Below, piece by piece: positions 1 through 5,235 of a stretch of 5,235 nucleotides of DNA; positions within the stretch are counted from its first letter, which is position 1; every line of letters begins with the position of its first letter. The translations under genes and the position numbers were made by a program. The notes beneath the pieces are model-generated. The model ran no database searches, had not been told where the DNA came from, and worked only from the letters and a program-made list of their open reading frames with translations. The stretch comes from an uncultured Synergistia bacterium (GTDB taxonomy: Bacteria > Eremiobacterota > SpSt-956 > JAKJGF01): contig CALARM010001080.1 of NCBI GenBank assembly GCA_937888925.1, positions 1 through 5,235 of the forward strand. The letters run 5' to 3'.

Positions 1-10
1 AAATCCAGGT

Positions 11-1165
11 TCAGACATATTCTATGACAACAAGTTTTCCTGATTTTTCCAGTTTTTCTCCCAGGAGAGGCACTATTTTATGTCTTGGCAGAACTCCTTT
101 CTGCTGAAATGCCATATGAATGTGCCCCGGGTTTTTTGCCTTACCTGCAAAGAAATTAATTCTGTCAGACGATTTCAGATGTTCACACAGCTCTGTTACT
201 GCAGAATCCTGTTCGTAATAGGCATGGTCTTCATCTATTATATTATATACCTGATTGAGTGTTATAGCTCCTTCTGTGACAAGATCTATACCTTCTATAT
301 TATATTTCGGAGGAGATAGTTCGCTACAGGAGTCTTCGTCTATTGTAACGGTTTTCCCTAAAATTCTTGCTACCATTGATGCAGTGCTTGCGCCGCAGAC
401 GATTTTGTTCCCTTCCGAATGAATAAATTTATTTACCGTTTTTATATCATCTCTTTTATCTTCCGGCGGGCCTGTAAGTATGTTGACTGTTTCACCCTTT
501 CTGCAGAAGGCAAGTGTGGCTGTACAGTCGTCTCCTCCTTCTTCTTCCCATAACCTCCTTCCATGCCTGTGGATATGGCCGGGAAGATCATAAATAGACA
601 TACCCTTTGAAAGACATGTATTTATATAATTACATACTCCGTCTATCTGCCATCCCCTTTTGAGACTCAATCCTATACCTGCCATGGTAATTCCGTCGCT
701 TACAACTATTAAGCCGTCGCCCCCTTCCACATAACACGTTGCTTCTCCTGCTATTTCAGTGTCTATTATAATCTGTCTCTGTTTCAATATATTTGCAATT
801 CTTCCTGCAATGAAGAGAGGAGGCGGCATTTCATAGGTTATTACAGTTGCTTCTCCGTCATTTAAAATCCTGATAACTGTAAATACTGCATAGGGAAGAT
901 TTTTTTCTTTTGCTTTATTCATAGTTTTAATAATATTTGTGACGGCACTTCTCAGAGAAAAGCCTCTTCTGAGCAGTTCCAGAAGGCGGGAGGCACATAT
1001 TGTTGCAGCTATGGAGGCTTTTATGCCGGAACCGAGTCCGTCACTCAGGATTATTGTAGTAGCAGAAGTGGTTCTGTCATATAATAAGACATCTCCGCAG
1101 GGGTTGCCGGGTTTTTTGGGACTCTGTTCAACTGTTATTTCTACATGTACATATCCTTTAACCAT
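11..1165 (-). CDS. SpoIIE/PP2C-family serine/threonine phosphatase, hydrogenase-associated
   Basis: Metal-dependent phosphatase of the PPM/SpoIIE class, 384 residues, soluble (no signal peptide or membrane segment seen). The catalytic domain covers about residues 5-222. The metal-binding acidic motifs are visible: G24-D25, LSDGLGSG with D42-G43, VSDG with D157-G158, and GGDDCTA with D212-D213, so the enzyme should be active. Residues about 223-384 form a second region without a function I can name; it contains a VCGAST segment (256-261) and a segment around PPKYNIEGIDLVTEG (285-299) that I recall from other SpoIIE-like phosphatases. There is no attached PAS, GAF, HAMP or response-regulator domain, so its input is presumably a partner protein. 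The start lies 25 bases inside the 3' end of hydS, which suggests co-transcription and translational coupling; AAGGAGGA lies 15 bases upstream and no closer in-frame start is available. Inferred role: reversing a phosphorylation in response to the HydS state. The substrate is unknown and no partner kinase or anti-sigma factor is in the window. Confidence 0.9.
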   Translation of the reverse strand: MVKGYVHVEITVEQSPKKPGNPCGDVLLYDRTTSATTIILSDGLGSGIKASIAATICASRLLELLRRGFSLRSAVTNIIKTMNKAKEKNLPYAVFTVIRILNDGEATVITYEMPPPLFIAGRIANILKQRQIIIDTEIAGEATCYVEGGDGLIVVSDGITMAGIGLSLKRGWQIDGVCNYINTCLSKGMSIYDLPGHIHRHGRRLWEEEGGDDCTATLAFCRKGETVNILTGPPEDKRDDIKTVNKFIHSEGNKIVCGASTASMVARILGKTVTIDEDSCSELSPPKYNIEGIDLVTEGAITLNQVYNIIDEDHAYYEQDSAVTELCEHLKSSDRINFFAGKAKNPGHIHMAFQQKGVLPRHKIVPLLGEKLEKSGKLVVIEYV

Positions 1166-2886
1166 CTGTCTTTTTTCTGATCCTCCTTTTCCTCTGCCAG
1201 GCGTACAAGGTTCTGTACCAGTTCTTCACCTCTTGCAGTACTTTCTCCCAGGAATTTTGCCAGTTCCTGTGCCATATTTATCTGATGTTCAAGAAGTTCT
1301 CTGGACTGTTTTATTGTTTCTGCTCTCAGGTTTTTTAATTTTTCCTGACTGTCTTTTGTAGTGGTAATATTTACAAAGATACCTACAAATTGTCTCTCCT
1401 GTTCCAGTTTATAGAACATTTCATGACAGACGATATTATAGGCTTCATGTTTTACAGTGGTTTTTATGAATTTTTCTTCTCCTGAGGCAAGTTTTTCAAA
1501 TGGTTCGGGATCTATAAGATAGGATATCCTTTTTCCGTAAATGCTTTCAGTGCACATAAAGAGCTGTCTGAATGCAGCATTCATGCTTATAATATTCAAT
1601 TTATCATCCAGTATGACTATACCATTTGGGCTTGTTTCTATGATTTTATCACTTCTCTGTTCTGCAAGGCGTCTCATATAGGGGATACACATTTCCGGTT
1701 CTGCCATACCCTGTATGACTGCTATTGCTTTATCTCTGCAGGTCGGGTAACCGCAGGCGCCGCAGTTTAACTGATTTTCTTCTCTTGTTTTGCCTGTTTT
1801 TTCCAGAACCTTTCTGATTTCTTCTTCAGTTATTTCCTTTCTTTCAGAGATTTCCTCACTGTGAAAAGATGTTTCTATGTCAGATATTGACTCTTCTCCG
1901 GCTACAGTGCCTTTATTTTTTCCCGCATAATGTAATACATCGAGTCTTTTCTGGAAAAGATTTTTTTCTTTCGGTATGCCGGGGCCGTTTATACATCCAT
2001 GATGACAGAAAAGAGGTTCTATGAGAGTCATTGAATCGGGAGAAATATTCTCCAGAGCTTCTTTTATTTCATCAAAGCCGCTTAAAGGGAGGAAATTTAT
2101 ATCCAGTATATCGTTACTCATTGCAGCAGTTTTTGCCAGACCTCCTGTAAGGGGAAAATATCTGCTGTCTCCGTGCGGTTCTTCATTGAAATTGCTTTCC
2201 TCGCATCGTTCCAGATTTATTTCTTCTCTTGAAAACCATTCGAAGAGTTCCGTAAAGGTAAGAACGCAATCTATATATTGTCTGTTTTCCTCTCTGTCTG
2301 CTTCTGCTTTTTTTGCCGTACAGGGGCCTATAAAGATTACTTTTGTATCGGAACCGAGTTTTTCTTTAATATATTTCCCGTGGGCTACCATGGGAGACAT
2401 TACGGGAACAAGCAGGTCTATCAGTTCAGGCATGTATTTTTCCACATAACTTACAAGAGCGGGACAGGCAGTGCATATATGAGGATGGCTTTTATTTTTT
2501 TTTGCAATCTCTCCAGTTCTTTTCGCTACATAATAGGCTCCTGCAGCTGTTTCCGCCACATAGGAAAAACCGAGTTTCCTGAGGGCAGAAGGGAGACATG
2601 CCCTTTCCCATTCTCCGAAGAGTGATACAAAAGAGGGAGCAATACTTGCAGCTACTTTATTGTTTGCAAGTAAAGCTATGGCTTTTTCTATGTCATTCCT
2701 GAAGGATTTTGCTCCCTGAGGGCATTCCCTTACACATGTGCCGCAAGAAATACATCTTTCTTCCACGACAAAAGCCTGTCCTTTCTGCATCTGAATGGCT
2801 TTTACAGGACATACCCTGACACACCTGTAACAGTCCTGGCATGCTGCTTTGTTCGTATATATAACCTGTCCCTGTTTCTGGATCAT
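1141..2886 (-). CDS. hydS: Putative H2-sensing [FeFe]-hydrogenase with PAS domain (HydS, group C-like)
   Basis: Divergent [FeFe]-hydrogenase, 581 residues, cytoplasmic. Seen: two ferredoxin [4Fe-4S] sites (C16/19/22/26 and C45/48/51/55); H-cluster domain at about 75-320 with L1 CTACPAL (ligand C141), L2 GPCTAKK (C189) and L3 FCHHGC (C294, C298); an extra Fe-S motif C375-x2-C378-x4-C383-x16-C400; a PAS domain at about 410-510; and a charged, probably coiled-coil tail at 511-570. All four H-cluster cysteines are kept, but the cysteine that relays protons in catalytic enzymes is Ala140, and L2 and L3 depart from the catalytic consensus. Both traits are known in HydS-type sensory hydrogenases such as the Thermotoga one. 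No kinase or methyl-accepting output domain is present; the overlapping phosphatase gene is the likely partner, as in phosphatase-associated group C3 clusters. The ATG is the first possible start: an in-frame TAA lies at 2893-2895. Sensing is inferred from the family; a low-activity enzyme is the alternative. Confidence 0.93.
   Translation of the reverse strand: MIQKQGQVIYTNKAACQDCYRCVRVCPVKAIQMQKGQAFVVEERCISCGTCVRECPQGAKSFRNDIEKAIALLANNKVAASIAPSFVSLFGEWERACLPSALRKLGFSYVAETAAGAYYVAKRTGEIAKKNKSHPHICTACPALVSYVEKYMPELIDLLVPVMSPMVAHGKYIKEKLGSDTKVIFIGPCTAKKAEADREENRQYIDCVLTFTELFEWFSREEINLERCEESNFNEEPHGDSRYFPLTGGLAKTAAMSNDILDINFLPLSGFDEIKEALENISPDSMTLIEPLFCHHGCINGPGIPKEKNLFQKRLDVLHYAGKNKGTVAGEESISDIETSFHSEEISERKEITEEEIRKVLEKTGKTREENQLNCGACGYPTCRDKAIAVIQGMAEPEMCIPYMRRLAEQRSDKIIETSPNGIVILDDKLNIISMNAAFRQLFMCTESIYGKRISYLIDPEPFEKLASGEEKFIKTTVKHEAYNIVCHEMFYKLEQERQFVGIFVNITTTKDSQEKLKNLRAETIKQSRELLEHQINMAQELAKFLGESTARGEELVQNLVRLAEEKEDQKKDRWLKDMYM
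1181..1188 (-). promoter_or_regulatory. Ribosome binding site of the phosphatase gene, inside hydS
   Basis: Minus-strand AAGGAGGA within the last codons of hydS (encoding part of the EEKEDQ segment). It is a near-perfect Shine-Dalgarno match, but the 15-base gap to the phosphatase ATG is longer than usual. This fits a gene whose translation depends partly on ribosomes finishing hydS. Confidence 0.6.
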
Positions 2887-2897
2887 AAATGATTAAG

Positions 2898-2904
2898 CTC
2901 CCTT
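2898..2904 (-). promoter_or_regulatory. Ribosome binding site of hydS
   Basis: Minus-strand AAGGGAG, 11 bases before the hydS ATG. It is an imperfect but purine-rich Shine-Dalgarno match. The in-frame stop at 2893-2895 excludes any longer reading frame, so this site serves the ATG at 2886. Confidence 0.6.
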
Positions 2905-2916
2905 CGTAATGATAAT

Positions 2917-2955
2917 CGTGACGCGTAACGCGTGACGGGTGAGTCGTGATGCGTG
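2917..2955. repeat. Degenerate period-7 array between hydA and hydS
   Basis: Five and a half heptamers in phase on the plus strand: CGTGACG, CGTAACG, CGTGACG, GGTGAGT, CGTGATG and a partial CGTG. The cores are GTGA, inverse to the TCAC cores at 3017-3058, so the two blocks can pair across the hairpin between them. It ends about 13 bases before the hydS ribosome binding site. Confidence 0.85.
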
Positions 2956-2970
2956 CTTTCACCGGGTACA

Positions 2971-2992
2971 GGGCGACCACAGGGGGTCGCCC
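2971..2992. repeat. GC-rich inverted repeat (hairpin) between hydA and hydS
   Basis: Perfect 8-bp arms, GGGCGACC at 2971-2978 and GGTCGCCC at 2985-2992, around a 6-base loop; two more pairs form if C2993 is bulged. No T-run follows on either strand, so it is not a standard intrinsic terminator. It could be a REP-like extragenic palindrome, a 3'-end stabiliser for hydA mRNA, or an attenuating structure within a hydA-hydS transcript. It is much richer in GC than the flanking genes. Confidence 0.85.
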
Positions 2993-3016
2993 CTGCTCAC
3001 TATGCGAGGTATCACT

Positions 3017-3058
3017 TCACCGGTCACTGGTCACTGGTCACTGCTAACTGCTCACTGC
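3017..3058. repeat. Period-7 tandem array overlapping the hydA 3' end
   Basis: Six heptamers in phase on the plus strand: TCACCGG, TCACTGG x2, TCACTGC, TAACTGC, TCACTGC. The right part lies inside hydA and encodes its C-terminal residues VAVSS; the variant unit TAACTGC supplies the TAG stop in minus-strand reading. Units are close to the inverse of those in the CAGTGAC and CAGTGAG blocks upstream of hydA, so the two arrays share a family. Confidence 0.9.
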
Positions 3059-5062
3059 CACTGTCATACTCTTTAACTTTTCTTCCATTACTCTGCATGC
3101 CTCTTTGAAACTGCAGTGTTCTACAACAGTATCTCCGATACTGACAACAGGGCCTCTGTCACAGGATTCAAAACAGAAGGTTCCTTTCAGATCTACAGTT
3201 GTCAGAAGATGATGGTCTTCTATATAGCCGGCAAGTTTATAGATTAAATCCTGTGCTCCTCTGAGATAACACCCTGTGCCGAGACATACTTTTACTTCTA
3301 CCATGGTGTTTTCTGTCTCTGCAATGAGAGGAATGGATTCTTCTGCAATCCTTTTACGGCTATGATAACATGTATGGAGAAGACTGTGGGCTTTACTGCT
3401 TCCTGCTTCATGTAAAACCCTGTCATAACATTCTTTAATATATGGATTTTCCTGTGATTTATGAAGTTCCAGCATTTTATCTGCATCATAAATGGATTTT
3501 GTTCTTTTCTTCTTTGCATTGGTGTCACGGCTTACAGGCTGGCCTGCTCCTCCTATACATCCTCCGGGACATGCCATTACTTCTATGAGATCATAATGGC
3601 AGAGTCCTTCTTTTATCTTTCCTATCAGGGTTTTTGCATTTTTGAGACCTGATATGACTGCAAGTTTTACTGTCTTATCTCCTGTTTTTATATTCGCTTC
3701 CCTGAGTCCTTCTTCACCGCGGACTTCATAAAAATCCACCCTGTCCAGTTTTACTCCTCCCAGTTTTTCCGCTACATAACGGAGTACAGCTTCACTTACG
3801 CCGCCGGAGTTTCCGAATATTACTCCTGCACCTGTTTTAAATCCCATTGGCATATCAAGTGATTCAGGGTGGAGAGATTTGAAATCGAGACCCGATTCTT
3901 CTATCATCTGTCCCAGTTCCTGTGTTGTAATAACATAATCTACATCTTTTATGCCATTTTTTTGAAATTCCTCTCTCCGTGCTTCGAATTTTTTTGCACT
4001 GCATGGCATAAAAGATACTATTACTATATTTTCTTTTTCTACTGACAGTTCGTCAGGCAAAATTTCTTTTGCAAGGGAACCGAACATCTGCTGCGGAGAA
4101 CGGCAACTGGATAGATTGAGCAGCAGCTCGGGATAATACTGTTCGGCAAATTTAACCCATGCAGGACAGCATGAAGTAAACTGGGGGAGTTTTTCTCCTT
4201 TTTCTTCTCTTTTAATGAATTCGGTAGATTCTTCTATTACAGTCAGATCTGCCGCAAAGGATGTATCATAAACACGGGCAAAGCCCATATGTTTCAACGC
4301 CGCCACTATCTGTCCCGTAGTTATAACCCCTGCTTCAAGTCCGAAATATTCTCCAATAGCAACCCTTACTGCCGGTGCAATCTGTGCCACTACTTTTTTC
4401 GAAGGGTTATCGAGAGCTTTCCATACTTCCCTTTTTTCTGATTTTATCGTAAGTGCTCCTGTAGGACATACGGATGCGCACTGACCGCAGTAAACACATT
4501 CCACCTGTCCCAGGGATTTGCCGAAAGCCGGCAGAACCATTACCTCACTCCCTCTGTGGGCAAAATCAATTGCTCCTATGCCCTGAATCTCGGAACACAT
4601 TCTTACACAGTCACCGCAGAGGATACATTTGTTCATATCCCTTACTATGGAAGGATTTGACATGTCTATTTCCTTATGTTTCATAGTGGATTTAAATCTG
4701 ACTTTGTTTACCCCGAGTTTTCTGGCAAGACTCTGTAGCTGACAGGAAGAACTTTTTTCACATGTAGGGCATGACTGTTCATGATTTGCAAGAAGCAGTT
4801 CTATTGCTACTCTTCTCATCTGTCTTATTTCTTCAGTAGAGGTTTTTATTTTCATTCCCTCTTCGGGAGGAGTGGAGCAGGAAGGCACAATACCTCTTCC
4901 TTCCACCTGTACAAAACATAGTCTGCATGCCCCGTAAACACTCAGTTCCGAATGATAGCAGAAGGTAGGTATATCTATACCGGCTTTTCTTATGACTTCA
5001 AGGAGATTTTTCTCTCCCTCTATGAGAATATCTTTTCCGTCTACTGTTATATAATTTTTCAT
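3044..5062 (-). CDS. hydA: NADH-linked type [FeFe]-hydrogenase catalytic subunit (group A, HydA-like)
   Basis: Catalytic [FeFe]-hydrogenase, 672 residues, cytoplasmic (no signal peptide), reducing protons to H2 or oxidising H2. Domains seen in order: N-terminal [2Fe-2S] ferredoxin-like domain (C35, C46, C49, C62); His-ligated [4Fe-4S] motif (H94, C98, C101, C107); two CxxCxxCxxxC [4Fe-4S] sites (C146/149/152/156 and C189/192/195/199); H-cluster domain with canonical L1 TSCCPAW (C298, C299), L2 MPCSAKK (C354) and L3 MACPGGC (C498, C502); small-subunit-like region at about 515-575; and a C-terminal thioredoxin-like [2Fe-2S] domain at about 586-660 (C593, C598, C630, C634). Family knowledge: this layout and length resemble the HydA subunit of trimeric electron-bifurcating (A3) enzymes such as that of Thermotoga. 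HydB and HydC are not in the window and could lie upstream, past 5235. The ATG start is supported by GGAGGTG 10 bases upstream. The last residues (TVAVSS) and the TAG stop come from a heptamer repeat. Group A is near certain; A3 is inference. Confidence 0.96.
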   Translation of the reverse strand: MKNYITVDGKDILIEGEKNLLEVIRKAGIDIPTFCYHSELSVYGACRLCFVQVEGRGIVPSCSTPPEEGMKIKTSTEEIRQMRRVAIELLLANHEQSCPTCEKSSSCQLQSLARKLGVNKVRFKSTMKHKEIDMSNPSIVRDMNKCILCGDCVRMCSEIQGIGAIDFAHRGSEVMVLPAFGKSLGQVECVYCGQCASVCPTGALTIKSEKREVWKALDNPSKKVVAQIAPAVRVAIGEYFGLEAGVITTGQIVAALKHMGFARVYDTSFAADLTVIEESTEFIKREEKGEKLPQFTSCCPAWVKFAEQYYPELLLNLSSCRSPQQMFGSLAKEILPDELSVEKENIVIVSFMPCSAKKFEARREEFQKNGIKDVDYVITTQELGQMIEESGLDFKSLHPESLDMPMGFKTGAGVIFGNSGGVSEAVLRYVAEKLGGVKLDRVDFYEVRGEEGLREANIKTGDKTVKLAVISGLKNAKTLIGKIKEGLCHYDLIEVMACPGGCIGGAGQPVSRDTNAKKKRTKSIYDADKMLELHKSQENPYIKECYDRVLHEAGSSKAHSLLHTCYHSRKRIAEESIPLIAETENTMVEVKVCLGTGCYLRGAQDLIYKLAGYIEDHHLLTTVDLKGTFCFESCDRGPVVSIGDTVVEHCSFKEACRVMEEKLKSMTVAVSS

Positions 5063-5072
5063 TTTGTTTTTA

Positions 5073-5079
5073 CACCTCC
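5073..5079 (-). promoter_or_regulatory. Ribosome binding site of hydA
   Basis: Minus-strand GGAGGTG, 10 bases before the hydA ATG. It is a strong Shine-Dalgarno match and fixes the start. Only 8 bases (5080-5087) separate it from the upstream heptamer array, so any structure formed by that array in the mRNA leader would sit directly beside the ribosome landing site. Confidence 0.85.
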
Positions 5080-5087
5080 GTATTTTT

Positions 5088-5235
5088 CAGTGAGCAGTGA
5101 GCAGTGAGCAGTGAGCAGTGAGCAGTGGGCAGTGAGCAGTGACCAGTGACCAGTGACCAGTTCACTTTTCACTTTTCACTTTTCACCCTTCACCCTTCAC
5201 CCTTCACCCTTCACCCTTCACCCTTCACCCTTCAC
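5088..5235. repeat. Period-7 tandem array upstream of hydA, partial at window edge
   Basis: Twenty-one heptamers in unbroken phase plus one base, continuing off the window. On the plus strand the order is CAGTGAG x5, CAGTGGG, CAGTGAG, CAGTGAC x3, a junction unit CAGTTCA, CTTTTCA x3 and CCCTTCA x7. The left half has GTGA cores and the right half the inverse TCAC, so the array is also an imperfect palindrome centred at about 5159. It fills all of the visible sequence upstream of hydA apart from 25 bases carrying the ribosome binding site. It resembles the heptanucleotide short tandem repeats described in cyanobacteria in unit length only; I do not infer kinship. Confidence 0.95.

Noticed and set aside
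939..1361. A 140-residue plus-strand open frame opposite the hydS-phosphatase junction, with hydrophobic stretches.
   Set aside because: It lies antisense to two coding regions that both carry clear motifs; its hydrophobic segments are explained by reverse reading of lysine- and glutamate-rich codons.
1141..1800. A histidine kinase domain at the end of HydS, as in kinase-linked sensor hydrogenases.
   Set aside because: After the PAS domain there are only about 70 charged residues, with no room for an ATP-binding domain and no N or G boxes.
2021..2625. Two plus-strand open frames of 142 and 115 residues opposite hydS.
   Set aside because: Antisense to a confidently identified gene, no family resemblance and no convincing ribosome binding site.
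2909..2937. A promoter for hydS with a minus-strand TATCAT as -10 box.
   Set aside because: There is no acceptable -35 hexamer at the proper distance (CGTCAC lies there, inside the repeat), and the start of transcription would fall in the hydS ribosome binding site.
2693..2980. A 95-residue minus-strand open frame across the start of hydS.
   Set aside because: It overlaps hydS in another frame, its first part is translated repeat and hairpin sequence, and the cysteines it shows do not form a recognisable motif. It is a shadow of hydS.
2971..2992. An intrinsic terminator after hydA.
   Set aside because: The stem is strong, but no T-run follows in either direction, so it is recorded only as an inverted repeat.
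5088..5235. A CRISPR array.
   Set aside because: The units are 7 bases in direct contact with no spacers.

Overview
The window carries three genes, all on the minus strand, so transcription runs right to left: a large catalytic [FeFe]-hydrogenase (HydA type, 5062 to 3044), a second, divergent [FeFe]-hydrogenase with a PAS domain (HydS type, putative H2 sensor, 2886 to 1141), and a SpoIIE/PP2C-family phosphatase (1165 to 11). The content points to a strictly anaerobic, fermentative bacterium that makes or uses H2, most likely an anaerobic Firmicute (Clostridia or Negativicutes). That rests on gene content, A+T-leaning coding sequence and purine-rich Shine-Dalgarno sites. I cannot name a genus.

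Layout from right to left: 5088-5235 is a pure period-7 tandem array that runs off the window edge. The hydA ribosome binding site follows 8 bases further on, then hydA itself. The 3' end of hydA runs into a second period-7 array that supplies its last codons and its stop. The 157-base gap between hydA and hydS (2887-3043) holds this array, a GC-rich hairpin and a further period-7 block. hydS and the phosphatase gene overlap by 25 bases and are almost certainly co-transcribed and translationally coupled. Only 10 bases lie beyond the phosphatase stop, so no terminator can be seen.

Working model: HydA does the bulk H2 chemistry, with a domain set like that of NADH-linked, electron-bifurcating (group A3) subunits. 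HydS keeps all four H-cluster cysteines but has alanine in place of the proton-transfer cysteine and carries an extra Fe-S motif, a PAS domain and a coiled-coil tail, so it looks like a sensor. With no kinase attached, its likely output partner is the overlapping PP2C phosphatase. This matches what I recall of the phosphatase-associated (C3) sensory [FeFe]-hydrogenases and of the hydA2/hydS arrangement in Ruminococcus albus, so the protein module is not new in itself, although its target is not evident here.

The least ordinary part is the non-coding DNA. Both intergenic arrays are built from heptamers with a GTGA core that switch to the inverted TCAC core half way. Each can therefore fold into a long imperfect hairpin of repeated short helices separated by small internal loops, one next to the hydA ribosome binding site and one across the hydA-hydS junction.
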